Counted from the first letter of the stretch, positions 1 through 8,447 are shown. The stretch: 16,285 nt of DNA from Verrucomicrobiales bacterium (GCA_002708885.1 PAPL01000097.1:1-16285), one strand, 5' to 3'. The notes: a model not told the origin generated them from the letters alone. Program-made: numbers and translations.

Positions 1-1785
1 GTCTTGGGAGATGGCCTGACCCCGCAGACCCAACGCCACTATCCCGCCGGACAGGAACTACTCGCTTCCACCGACGAACGTTTCCGCCCCATCAACGCTC
101 GCACCGGGCCGGATGGCGCGCTCTACATCGCCGATATGTACAAGGGCATGATCGAACACGTCATCTTTCTGGTTCCGTGGATCACCGATCAGGTAAAATC
201 GCGAGACCTTCTCACCGGCAACGATCTCGGTCGCATCTGGCGCATCGTGTCGACGGATCGGCCGATCTCCCACCAATCGCCTGCGCTTTCCAAGCTGGAT
301 GCCGACGGACTCGTCCGTGAGCTGAACCACCCCAATGGCTGGCGGCGCGACACCGCTCAGCGGCTCCTCGTTGATGGCCACCTCGCTACCGCTGTGCCAG
401 CGCTGACGGCTCTGGCTTGCCAGGGTGAATCTCATCTCGGTCGCCTCCACGCTCTGTGGACGCTTGACGGATTGGGAGCGCTCGACTGGCCGACCCTCAC
501 CCAAGTCGCCCGCCATGAACATCCCGGCGTTCGCGTGGCGGCGTTACGGTTGATGGACAAAATGGACCGCAAGCAGTGGCGCGCCCGAGTGGTCGAGGAG
601 ATCGCGACACTGGTCGCAGAACGCGGGGAAACTGACCTGACCGTTTTGCAGCAGGCGCTGATCACGCTCAGTGCCGCCGCTACTCAACCTGACGACTACC
701 GCTTACTCATGGAGATTGTCGCCAAGCGATTCGATGACTTCGGGCGCACGGCGGCACTAACCGGCCTCGCCGGTCGTGAGGCAGCCTGCTTGAAGGTTGC
801 TATGCAGCCGTCTGAGTCAGTTCCCAAAGCAGTCCGCGAAGCATTCATCCACGACCTGTCAGCGCTCATCGAGATCGGGACGGCCGAAGGCGCCCCAGTC
901 GTGCCGGTGGTGAACTACGATTCACTCACCGCCGAAGAGGTGAAGCGCGCCAAGCTCGGTGCGGGGAAGTACGCGACACTCTGTGCGTCGTGTCACCAAT
1001 CGCACGGCCTCGGTACGCCTGGCGTGGCGCCCCGTCTGGCCGCTAGTGAGTGGGTGACTGGCTCTCCCGAGCGTCTCGCCCAGATCGTTCTCCGCGGCCT
1101 AATCGGGCCGGTCAAAGTGAATGGGGAGGAGTGGAACCTTCACATGCCCGGGATCGGTAACTCGGGCGTGGTCGACGACGAGGATATCTCAGCCATAATG
1201 ACTTATATCCGCCGCTCTTGGGGCAATGCAGCTACACCGGTGGCGCCAGATTTGATCGCTGCTGAACGCAAAGCCTCAGCAGACCGCAAGTTCCCGTGGA
1301 CGGTTTCCGAGTTGGCGGGCAAAAAAGTAGCCAACAAACCCGCTGTGATCGGCCCTGACGAAAAAGGTCAGCTTGTCCTCGCGGCCAAAGCCGCTCAACT
1401 CTTCGGCAAGCGACTCCGATACCACCCGAACCTTGATCTCCTAGGCCCGTGGGTCAACGAGAGTGACGCGGCTTTTTGGGTTGTCGACGCTCCGGCAACT
1501 GGCCACTACCGAGTGGATCTCCACTACGCCATGGATGATAAAAACGCCGGTAACACGTGGCGCCTCGAGTCCGATACCGGCGCGCTGGATGGCAAAGTTA
1601 TAAGCACTGGAGGCTTTGATCAGTTTGTGGAAAGGGGCGTCGGGTTCCTCGAACTAAAGAAAGGATCCAACCGCATTCTCATGCGCGCCGACGGCAAGCT
1701 TGACGGGGAGTTGATCGACCTGCGTACGATCCGCCTGCAGCTACGAAGGTATCGAACTGTTCCGCGAAAGCCCGCTGGAAGCTGA
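1..1785 (+). CDS. PVC-type membrane-bound dehydrogenase with HEAT region, haem-c domain and CBM-like C-terminus (5' partial)
   Basis: The reading frame is open from base 1, so the gene starts upstream; the TTG at 4 is not a believable start. The visible part begins in the last blades of the beta-propeller dehydrogenase domain (RPINARTGPDGALYIADMYKG), which aligns by eye with the 11594-13495 gene of this window. A helical HEAT-like region follows (about 300-860; GWRRDTAQ, LHALWTLDGL). A class I cytochrome c domain has CASCH at 982-996 and a probable axial Met in HMPG near 1141. A beta-rich module at about 1417-1740 (GHYRVDLHYAMDD, LKKGSNRILMRADG) resembles CBM6/CBM35-like domains. In this family such proteins are thought to be secreted or periplasmic electron-transfer enzymes acting on sugars, but substrates are unproven. 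GC at third codon positions is about 74% in the first 50 codons, much higher than in later genes. It converges on the DUF1501 gene. Confidence 0.85.
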   Translation, partial: VLGDGLTPQTQRHYPAGQELLASTDERFRPINARTGPDGALYIADMYKGMIEHVIFLVPWITDQVKSRDLLTGNDLGRIWRIVSTDRPISHQSPALSKLDADGLVRELNHPNGWRRDTAQRLLVDGHLATAVPALTALACQGESHLGRLHALWTLDGLGALDWPTLTQVARHEHPGVRVAALRLMDKMDRKQWRARVVEEIATLVAERGETDLTVLQQALITLSAAATQPDDYRLLMEIVAKRFDDFGRTAALTGLAGREAACLKVAMQPSESVPKAVREAFIHDLSALIEIGTAEGAPVVPVVNYDSLTAEEVKRAKLGAGKYATLCASCHQSHGLGTPGVAPRLAASEWVTGSPERLAQIVLRGLIGPVKVNGEEWNLHMPGIGNSGVVDDEDISAIMTYIRRSWGNAATPVAPDLIAAERKASADRKFPWTVSELAGKKVANKPAVIGPDEKGQLVLAAKAAQLFGKRLRYHPNLDLLGPWVNESDAAFWVVDAPATGHYRVDLHYAMDDKNAGNTWRLESDTGALDGKVISTGGFDQFVERGVGFLELKKGSNRILMRADGKLDGELIDLRTIRLQLRRYRTVPRKPAGS

Positions 1786-1996
1786 GAAATAGTTCGTTGA
1801 TTGAGACAACACCATGTAAGAAAGGGGTCGGGCACTTAGCGGAATCCGTCGGACTGCGCATAGTGGCGTTCTAATTATTCATTAAATTAATTTTGATCAC
1901 CTTGTCGACTTACTACCCTAAGTTACTACTGGCGGTCGGTACCTCTCAGCACCTCAGAGACCCGTAGTTCTTATTTAGACTGTGATAATAGTGAAT
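1786..1996. other. Intergenic region between convergent genes; base-composition transition
   Basis: This 211-base gap separates the stops of two convergent genes. The first 80 bases keep the GC-rich character of the upstream gene; from about 1871 the sequence becomes AT-rich (for example ATTAAATTAATTTTGATC), as in the rest of the window. It contains a GGGGTCGGGCACT string (1824-1836). I see no convincing gene, RNA or intrinsic terminator in it. Confidence 0.5.
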
Positions 1997-3460
1997 TCAG
2001 GAAACAACATCTCGAATTACTCTTCCTGACACATCGGTTAATCTGAAACGCCTTCCGCTATGTAAATAAGTGAGCCGTTTATGATCCATTCCAAGAAGAT
2101 GAAGGATTGTTGCATGAATATCATGGATTTCGACAGTATCTACTGCGGCTTTATGACCGACCTCATCCGTTTCACCGTAAGAGGTGCCTCCGCGAGTACC
2201 GCCGCCGGCAAACCAGTAACAACCTGCATGAGGATTGTGGTCGCGTCCGGTTGGTTTCCCTCCTGAGAGCTGGGAAACTGGTAAACGTCCAAATTCTCCT
2301 CCCCAAATCACTAATGTCTCATCAAGCATTCCGCGTTGATCTAGATCCGCAAGCAATCCTGCAATGGGTTGGTCAGTTTCACCCGCGAACTGGGTATGAT
2401 TTTTTCTTATGTCTCCATGCCCGTCCCAGCTCCGTGCATTTTCCATACCGCCTGAGTAAATCTGGACAAAGCGCACTCCGCGTTCGACCATGCGCCTTGC
2501 CATTAAGCATTGGCGGGCAAAGTGTGCACAGCGTTTTTCGCCTATTCCATAAAGGGATTTGATGTGTTCGGGTTCATTGTCTATTTCAAAGCATTCAGGC
2601 GCTTCCTGTTGCATACGGTAAGCCAGTTCAAAGCTCTTGATACGCGCCGTTAACTGTGTTTCTCCAGGATAACGTTTTTCGTGCGCGGCGTTAAGTTTGC
2701 TTACAAAGTCAAGTTGTGCCCTTTGTTGCTGATCAGTTAGTGAAGCAATGCGTTTAAGGTTGGGTATTGGTTCTCCTTTTGATCTTACCCATGTCCCCTG
2801 ATATGCCCCTGGCAGAAAACCACTTCCCCAGTTTGCTGCGTGACCCTTGGGCAGTCCGCGGTTGAGTGGATCTGACATGACTACGAATGCGGGGAGGTTC
2901 TGGTTTTCTGTCCCTAGTCCGTAAGTGACCCAACTTCCTACACAGGGATGACTCATGCGTGGCACTCCAGTATTTGCCATGAAAAGGGCCGGACTATGGT
3001 TATTGGACTGGGTGTGGAATGACTTAATGAAAGCCATCTTGTCAACATGCTGAGAGAGGTGTGGGAAAATTGAAGATGCCCACATCCCACTATTGCCATA
3101 TTGCTTAAACTCGAACGGGGACTTGAGTAGAGGACCGACTGCCTTGTCGAAGAACCCAGTCGTATTATCAAAACCTTCAAGTTTTTTCCCGTTAGCCTTT
3201 TCTAGTCCCGGCTTATAGTCCCAAGTGTCGATGTGGCTTGGGCCACCGTTAATAAAAAGCCATATCACGCGTTTTGCTTTACCAAAACCGTGTGGAGAAC
3301 GTGCAGCCATTGGATTGGCTCCTATGCCTTCGTTGGCTAGCGCTTCTCCGTTAAGTAAAGAATTGAGTGCCAGCATACCGATGCCGCCTCCTGCACGCTG
3401 TAATAATTCGCGCCGAGTGAAGGCGCTCTCTATGCGTCCGCAATGGTTGTCCTTAATCAT
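1997..3460 (-). CDS. DUF1501 family protein (alkaline phosphatase/sulfatase-like fold, Tat-type leader)
   Basis: 487 residues, the usual full length for DUF1501. The N-terminus carries a twin-arginine-like leader (TRRELL at 15-20, then a glycine-rich hydrophobic stretch to about residue 37), suggesting Tat-dependent export. The conserved core is present: WLFINGGPSHIDTWD (67-81), WDGHGD (345-350), WGGEFGR (386-392), GRDHNPH (405-411) and HDIHAT (446-451), which carry the Asp, Glu and His residues typical of the sulfatase/alkaline-phosphatase-like fold. DUF1501 proteins have no established reaction; a hydrolase acting on exported substrates is an inference from fold. The start ATG (3460-3458) overlaps the stop of the upstream PSCyt1/PSD1 gene in an ATGA, so translational coupling is likely. 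It is the last gene of the probable operon starting at 7660. Such pairs are very frequent in Planctomycetota and Verrucomicrobiota. Confidence 0.93.
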   Translation of the reverse strand: MIKDNHCGRIESAFTRRELLQRAGGGIGMLALNSLLNGEALANEGIGANPMAARSPHGFGKAKRVIWLFINGGPSHIDTWDYKPGLEKANGKKLEGFDNTTGFFDKAVGPLLKSPFEFKQYGNSGMWASSIFPHLSQHVDKMAFIKSFHTQSNNHSPALFMANTGVPRMSHPCVGSWVTYGLGTENQNLPAFVVMSDPLNRGLPKGHAANWGSGFLPGAYQGTWVRSKGEPIPNLKRIASLTDQQQRAQLDFVSKLNAAHEKRYPGETQLTARIKSFELAYRMQQEAPECFEIDNEPEHIKSLYGIGEKRCAHFARQCLMARRMVERGVRFVQIYSGGMENARSWDGHGDIRKNHTQFAGETDQPIAGLLADLDQRGMLDETLVIWGGEFGRLPVSQLSGGKPTGRDHNPHAGCYWFAGGGTRGGTSYGETDEVGHKAAVDTVEIHDIHATILHLLGMDHKRLTYLHSGRRFRLTDVSGRVIRDVVS

Positions 3461-6384
3461 TCGATATAGATAAATTCGTTAGCACTCATCAATGCACCGC
3501 AAAAGTCGGAAAGAGCTTTGTGGTTATCATTATTATGAGATTTTTTTTGATTTTCAATGAATGCGGTTGCCGCAGTCAGTTCTTCATCAGATGGTGCCCT
3601 TCCGTATGCTACAAGGTAAGCTTCTTGGATAGGATCAGTTTTTCCTGCGATTCTTTTGGCGAATCCTTCCGCCATACGTCTCATGTTGGGGTCGTTAATG
3701 AAGATAAGTGCTTGGCTTGGTGTAGTTGTGACGGACCTTTTTCCCAAGCTTGTCAATGAGTCAGGCCAGTCAAATGACTGCATTATTGGCACTAACTTAC
3801 TGCGCTTGATCATGAAGTAGATACTACGCCTAAGCATGTCTTCCTTTAGCGTTCCGGCACCATACATTTTGTTGTCCATCAGTTCACTCACTGCAAGGGC
3901 ATTGTCGCGAATAGCTTCCGCTTCTAGTCTGCGCGGCATCCGTTTCGCCCGATAAGCATCACTGTTTAATATGATGCGGTGGATGTGTTTGAGATTCCAT
4001 TTATTATCAATTAACTCATGAGCAAGCCAATCCAGCAGTTCAGGATTAGTGGGCCGTTCTCCCTGAAATCCAAAATCATTAGGAGTAGCGACGATGCCCT
4101 GGCCAAGGTAGTGTTGCCAGATCCGGTTAACGATTACCCTTGCAAGTAAGTGACCAGCTCCATGCTCATTATCGGTGATCCAGTCCGCAATAGCGCTTCG
4201 GCTTTTTTCCGGCCTCGGAACTTCGCCTCGCGTAAGGACTTGAAGGAATCCTAACTGCGCAACTTCGCCCTTTTGCCGAGTGTCTCCTCTTGTGAGAAAG
4301 TGGGTCTGTTTATAAAAATTTGGTATACTGCCACTACTCGTATGATGGCGCATTAGTTTGACCTTATTACCGTCACTGCAAACCATGACTTGAGCCATGG
4401 TCTTTTTCCGTTCAGATTCAAGCTTGGTAAGGTCATTATTAAGTTCACGCCATTTCTCATCGAGAGGCTTATAGATTTCCAGTAATCTGGCGCGCAGTTT
4501 ATTATCGAATTTTCCCTTCGCTGCACTGATGAGTTTATCGATCTGATTAGTTGCTAGTTCCTCGGGGCTTGTGTTTCCTTTACCGAATCTTAGTGTTGAT
4601 GGATCATGTGTAGAAGAAGACAACCGCAATCTTCCAATGTTGTGCCCGGTGTTATTTTCGAATTTCAAAACAAATACCAGTTCTTCTCCAGCCTTAGAGT
4701 CTTCGGGATTAGTGATTTCAAAAATAGCGGCATGGTCCTTACCGAACTGTGGATCTAGCGCCCAGGCTGACTTTGGATTATTATCAATTGTTGCTGCTAC
4801 TGGTAAGTTATTTTGTTCAAAGGTTGCTCTTGGATTTGCTAATTTAATTGTCCTCCCGCCGCACATGACCTTCAGATCGCTCAGTGCAATGTTCCCGTTA
4901 TTTGCACGGCCCGGTCCTCCCTTTTTCATCGACTTGTGAGCCAAGGCTTCTAGTCGAAAAGTTCTAAGATTGTCAGCCGGAGCCACAGTATTGAATGTGT
5001 AGGTATCAAATGCGGGATTTTTTCCGCTGGCTAAATGTGATCCGTCCCCTAGAGAAGAGAAGGTTGCACCGCCCTTGGAAATGAGGGTTTTTGGGGAAAG
5101 AACAACCCATGCAGGTTCTTTTTTTGAGTCTGCTTTTGCCTTCAGCCTTTCCCTGTTCCAGATGCGGAATGCTGTAATCAGTCCTTCCTTTTCGTAATGA
5201 TCACTAGCGTCTTTTGCTTTTTTGATTTTCTGCATGAGTTCATCGTTGCCTTTATTGTCGAGTGAACTCATATCAATATTTATGTTACTCCGTACCGTGG
5301 TCGTAAAAGCTGAAAGCATCCTATAATAGTCTTTGGTAGGGATCGGATCATATTTGTGATCATGACATCTTGCGCAACCTATTGTTGTTGCCAGCATCGC
5401 ACTACCGATAGTTCCTAACATGTCATCCATGGCGTCATATCTTACACGCTCAGCTTCACTGATAGTAATTTGCGTAGGGAACACACCAGCTCCCAGGAAT
5501 CCTGTTGCCATCATTGCCATTGGATTATTAGGAGCAAGTTCATCTCCTGCGATTTGCCAACGAACAAATTGGTCATAAGGCATATTTTCATTAAAGGCGC
5601 GGATGACAAAGTCCCGGTAATGAAAAGCAAACTTCCGGTCATAGTCCTGCTCGAATCCGTGACTCTCCGCAAAACGGGCAATGTCGAGCCAGTGTCGTGC
5701 CCATCTTTCTCCGAACTGTTTAGATTCCAAGAGTTGGTCGACTAGTTTGCTGTGAGATTCAGGTGAATCCTCTTTTTCAAAAGTATCGATTTCTTCTGGA
5801 GACGGAGGAAGTCCTTTAAGGTCAAAGTACAATCTACGTGCAAGGGTTCTAGGTGAAGCTGATTCGCTGGTCTTTAGGAAATCATCAATTTTGTTTCCCT
5901 GAAAATTGGTTTTGAGTGGTGCGAATGCCCAATATGACTTGTCCTCATCCGTGACTTTCATTGGGCCATCATTCTGATTTGCAATATTTTCTAGGAGAGG
6001 TTTGTCATATGCGGCTCCCAAGGCTATCCATTCTTCAATCTTCGATATTGATGTTTCAGGCAGTATAGATTCCTTAGGAGGCATGAAAGGTTCTTCTGTG
6101 TGCCTCAAGTACTTTATGATTGGGCTTTTATCAGGCTCTCCTACAATGACTGCAGCTCCCTGATCCCCTCCCAATAATAATCCTTTTCGAGTTATTAGAT
6201 TGAATCCGGACCTCGTCTTTTTACCTCCATGGCATTTCACACACCGATCGATGAGGATTCCTCGGATTTCATCACTAAATAGTTTCTGACTAGCAGCCAT
6301 TTTTGAAGCATGATCTAGTTCTTTTCCCAAACCATATGGCATCAGCGCGATGATTAATATGATCAGTTTGAAGGATTTTTTCAT
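3457..6384 (-). CDS. PSCyt1 - DUF1549 (PSCyt2) - DUF1553 (PSD1) secreted cytochrome-like protein
   Basis: 975 residues with a short hydrophobic signal sequence (residues 5-19). Domains in order: a planctomycete-type cytochrome c domain (PSCyt1) with CVKCH at 48-52 and EPFMPPK near 98-104 giving a possible Met ligand; DUF1549 from about 170 to 370, including a second CARCH (337-341) in the conserved context CARCHDHKYDPIP; a variable, partly beta-rich insert (about 440-600); and DUF1553/PSD1 from about 697 to 950 (VNRIWQHYLGQG, FGFQGERPTNPELLDWLA, IILNSDAY). The domain set is diagnostic for the family; its biochemical role is unproven, with electron transfer linked to sugar or sulfated-polymer processing the common proposal. 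It ends in an ATGA overlap with the DUF1501 gene and lies 91 bases downstream of the sialidase-like gene on the same strand. No Shine-Dalgarno is visible before the ATG. Confidence 0.94.
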   Translation of the reverse strand: MKKSFKLIILIIALMPYGLGKELDHASKMAASQKLFSDEIRGILIDRCVKCHGGKKTRSGFNLITRKGLLLGGDQGAAVIVGEPDKSPIIKYLRHTEEPFMPPKESILPETSISKIEEWIALGAAYDKPLLENIANQNDGPMKVTDEDKSYWAFAPLKTNFQGNKIDDFLKTSESASPRTLARRLYFDLKGLPPSPEEIDTFEKEDSPESHSKLVDQLLESKQFGERWARHWLDIARFAESHGFEQDYDRKFAFHYRDFVIRAFNENMPYDQFVRWQIAGDELAPNNPMAMMATGFLGAGVFPTQITISEAERVRYDAMDDMLGTIGSAMLATTIGCARCHDHKYDPIPTKDYYRMLSAFTTTVRSNINIDMSSLDNKGNDELMQKIKKAKDASDHYEKEGLITAFRIWNRERLKAKADSKKEPAWVVLSPKTLISKGGATFSSLGDGSHLASGKNPAFDTYTFNTVAPADNLRTFRLEALAHKSMKKGGPGRANNGNIALSDLKVMCGGRTIKLANPRATFEQNNLPVAATIDNNPKSAWALDPQFGKDHAAIFEITNPEDSKAGEELVFVLKFENNTGHNIGRLRLSSSTHDPSTLRFGKGNTSPEELATNQIDKLISAAKGKFDNKLRARLLEIYKPLDEKWRELNNDLTKLESERKKTMAQVMVCSDGNKVKLMRHHTSSGSIPNFYKQTHFLTRGDTRQKGEVAQLGFLQVLTRGEVPRPEKSRSAIADWITDNEHGAGHLLARVIVNRIWQHYLGQGIVATPNDFGFQGERPTNPELLDWLAHELIDNKWNLKHIHRIILNSDAYRAKRMPRRLEAEAIRDNALAVSELMDNKMYGAGTLKEDMLRRSIYFMIKRSKLVPIMQSFDWPDSLTSLGKRSVTTTPSQALIFINDPNMRRMAEGFAKRIAGKTDPIQEAYLVAYGRAPSDEELTAATAFIENQKKSHNNDNHKALSDFCGALMSANEFIYIE

Positions 6385-6475
6385 TTAGCGGTTAGTGCAA
6401 TATTTTGTTCATTTCTGACTTGCGAGGTCAAGAAAACTATGGGTTTTGCGCACGTATTAGGTTATTGGTAAATTG

Positions 6476-7660
6476 TTATGGATCCAAGTGCATCGCATTG
6501 GGTTTAATTATTAATCTGTGGGCTTTTTGGGCTAATTCGTCGATTTCATTGGTCTTTAATCTGACTGAGATAATATACGGTTGTTCACCTTCTTGCCAAT
6601 GCCCATAGGTCGTTGTTAGGATCGTTCCATCCTTCAGTATTTCCACGCCAGGATAAGTTGTATCCCAGCCTTTCTTATTATCTGCTATACGAATGACGTA
6701 CTGGCCCGGATTTCCATCCAAAATGTCCTGATATTTTCCTATCCATGCTACCCAGTCTCCCTCATATGGAATTGGACTGTTATTGACTCCCAACTTTGAT
6801 CCAATCGCTGTGCGACAACGGAAGGAAATAAAAAGTCTACCATCAGGTAGGTACTTTGCAGTGTGACGATCACCAGTAAGTGTAATTGGTAGTTCGCGTG
6901 GTTCTGTCCAGGTAGCTCCTTCATTATCGGAAAAAATAACATATGAATTTTTCCGCCGGGAGTTTTCACGTAACAAGACGGCAATTTGTTTGCCGTCAGG
7001 AGAACGTATCGAGCCTGGTTCGCAGAGATGAATTTTTGTAGATGAGTATATCCTCTCTGGTTTTTCCCAGGTCATACCACCATCCATTGAGTTGGAACTG
7101 TATAGTGTAAATTCTACTGGTGTTTTCTTCTTGGATTTATCTGAAATAAAGCGACCATCATCATGGAAAAGGGCACGATAATTTCCGGGCTTCCCTTTCA
7201 CAGAGATCATTGTGCCCATTGCAACGATTCCTCCGAATTCACCGATGGGCTTTAGTTCGCTCCATTTTTTTCCTTCATCATTACTGATTGCCATGCGTAT
7301 GGGATAAAGACCCGAGAACATGATGATACGATGATTGCATGCTTTGTCAGTTACCTGGAATAGTGTTGGAACTTCTTTTGAGCTTGCCCAACTAGTTGGA
7401 GTTTGCAAACGCGTGCTCCATGTTTTTCCGGCATCGTCGCTTCTTTTATAAACTATTGGCCCCCTACCATGCCCCTTTGGGTAAACACAAAGGACGGTTT
7501 TCCCATCACTTAGTAATGTAGTGGTGGGATGACCTAAATATTGACCCTTTTCCTTATCAACGATTACCTGACGGTTGGTTTCATTAGCCAAGTCAATGTA
7601 GGGAATTTCTTTGGCAGTGATTTGCAGATTCAAACCGATAAGTAAGAACAAAGTGCGCAT
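6476..7660 (-). CDS. Secreted BNR-repeat sialidase/neuraminidase-like protein
   Basis: 394 residues with a hydrophobic N-terminal leader (about 1-16, cleavage plausible near ITAKE). Four Asp-box/BNR motifs lie at the spacing of a six-bladed propeller: SDDAGKTW (74-81), SNDEGKKW (126-133), SMDGGMTW (191-198) and SDNEGATW (244-251). A Glu-containing CEPGSIRSPDG (213-223) and DRHTAKYLPDGRLFISFR (264-281) match the sialidase-like superfamily. The classical FRIP/YRIP arginine motif of GH33 is not obvious; YLGHPTTTLLSDG (41-53) occupies the place where it would be expected. The fold is therefore well supported, but sialic acid as substrate is not. It is probably the first gene of the operon that continues with the PSCyt1/PSD1 and DUF1501 genes, and its promoter should lie in the 7661-7954 gap shared with hsp20. 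Confidence 0.85.
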   Translation of the reverse strand: MRTLFLLIGLNLQITAKEIPYIDLANETNRQVIVDKEKGQYLGHPTTTLLSDGKTVLCVYPKGHGRGPIVYKRSDDAGKTWSTRLQTPTSWASSKEVPTLFQVTDKACNHRIIMFSGLYPIRMAISNDEGKKWSELKPIGEFGGIVAMGTMISVKGKPGNYRALFHDDGRFISDKSKKKTPVEFTLYSSNSMDGGMTWEKPERIYSSTKIHLCEPGSIRSPDGKQIAVLLRENSRRKNSYVIFSDNEGATWTEPRELPITLTGDRHTAKYLPDGRLFISFRCRTAIGSKLGVNNSPIPYEGDWVAWIGKYQDILDGNPGQYVIRIADNKKGWDTTYPGVEILKDGTILTTTYGHWQEGEQPYIISVRLKTNEIDELAQKAHRLIIKPNAMHLDP

Positions 7661-7853
7661 GAAATAAGTTTGGAGTTTTTTGTGGATTGGACAAGGTCAG
7701 TTCATTTAAATTTCATAGGGTCATAATGTCGCTAATGAATAATAAAAACCGCCCTAAAAGAGTCAATATGTCACATAAGTAAGAAAACACAAAACCACCA
7801 CATAAATTTGTAACTCGCTTATAGTGAGGACATAGAGATAGTATATGCACTAA

Positions 7854-7913
7854 TTGGCATGCTTTAAGCTATATAATGGCTATATAATGAAATAAAAACC
7901 CTAAAGTGGTTTT
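7854..7913 (+). promoter_or_regulatory. Probable hsp20 promoter and leader: 11-bp tandem repeat with two TATAAT boxes, then a small hairpin
   Basis: The 11-mer GCTATATAATG occurs twice head to tail (7868-7878 and 7879-7889), giving perfect TATAAT boxes at 7872-7877 and 7883-7888. A TTGGCA at 7854-7859 is the nearest -35-like hexamer, but the spacers are 12 and 23 bases, neither ideal. Just downstream AAAACC (7895-7900) and GGTTTT (7908-7913) can form a 6-bp hairpin with a 7-base loop. If the second box is used, this hairpin would sit at the 5' end of the mRNA. The rest of the 294-base divergent gap (7661-7954) is AT-rich and shows no gene. Confidence 0.5.
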
Positions 7914-7940
7914 AAGAAAAACAAAAATACAAACTAATCT

Positions 7941-7947
7941 AAGGAGG
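7941..7947 (+). promoter_or_regulatory. Strong Shine-Dalgarno of hsp20
   Basis: AAGGAGG ends 7 bases before the ATG at 7955. It is the only full-consensus ribosome binding site seen before a gene in this window and fixes the start. No CCTCCTT-like complement is nearby that could sequester it as an RNA thermometer. Confidence 0.85.
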
Positions 7948-7954
7948 AATAATT

Positions 7955-8413
7955 ATGACAAATCTTATTAATTGGAATCCGTTCCGAGAATTTCATCATG
8001 TTACCAATCAGCTTTCAGACCTTGTTTACAATGGTGGCCGTTCAACAACAAATGAAAATGAGAGCACCGAAAAGTGTAAAGCTGACTGGATCCCGGCCGT
8101 TAACATTACAGAAAGCGAATCTGGATACAGGATAGATGCTGAAGTTCCCGGAGTTAAGAGAGAAGATGTTAAGGTAACAGTTGAGCATGGAAAGTTGACC
8201 ATTCAAGGTGAGAGAAAATTTGAAAGTTCTGCGGAAAATGACACTCTTCACCGACTGGAGCGTTCGGAAGGAATCTTTTTGAGAAATTTCCAAATCCCAG
8301 ACGATGCTGATTCCGATTCTGTTAAGGCTGAATTTAAGAATGGAATATTGAGTGTCTTAATTCCTAAATCAGAGTCATCCAAACTCAAAGAAATTGAGGT
8401 AGAGATTTCATAG
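7955..8413 (+). CDS. Small heat-shock protein, Hsp20/alpha-crystallin family
   Basis: 152 residues, typical for bacterial class A small heat-shock proteins, which are ATP-independent holdases that bind unfolding proteins in the cytoplasm and pass them to DnaK/ClpB. The N-terminal arm contains NWNPFREFHHV (6-16). The alpha-crystallin domain runs from about residue 43 to 139, with VPGVKREDVKVTV (64-76), LTIQGERK (81-88) and the diagnostic AEFKNGILSVLIPK (125-138). The C-terminal tail carries IEV (147-149), the I/V-x-I/V anchor used in oligomer assembly. It is probably monocistronic: its own promoter region and strong ribosome site lie upstream and a long hairpin terminator follows. No CIRCE or HrcA-type operator was recognised. 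Confidence 0.96.
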   Translation: MTNLINWNPFREFHHVTNQLSDLVYNGGRSTTNENESTEKCKADWIPAVNITESESGYRIDAEVPGVKREDVKVTVEHGKLTIQGERKFESSAENDTLHRLERSEGIFLRNFQIPDDADSDSVKAEFKNGILSVLIPKSESSKLKEIEVEIS

Positions 8414-8447
8414 AAGAGGTTCTTTACTGAGAATAGTAGAAATTGAG

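Noticed and set aside
58..522. Open frame of about 154 codons on the minus strand
   Set aside because: It is antisense to the GC-rich dehydrogenase gene, where long shadow frames are expected.
1997..2029. 7-bp inverted repeat TCAGGAA...TTCCTGA at the end of the DUF1501 gene
   Set aside because: The loop is 19 bases, the stem lies within coding sequence and no U tract follows, so a terminator role is not supported.
2107..2562. Open frame of about 151 codons on the plus strand
   Set aside because: It lies antisense inside the well-supported DUF1501 gene, has no family resemblance and is a shadow of that gene's codons.
6416..6430. Imperfect palindrome TGACTTGCGAGGTCA between the sialidase-like and PSCyt1 genes
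   Set aside because: A single imperfect site with no known match, in a short intra-operon gap; chance occurrence is likely.
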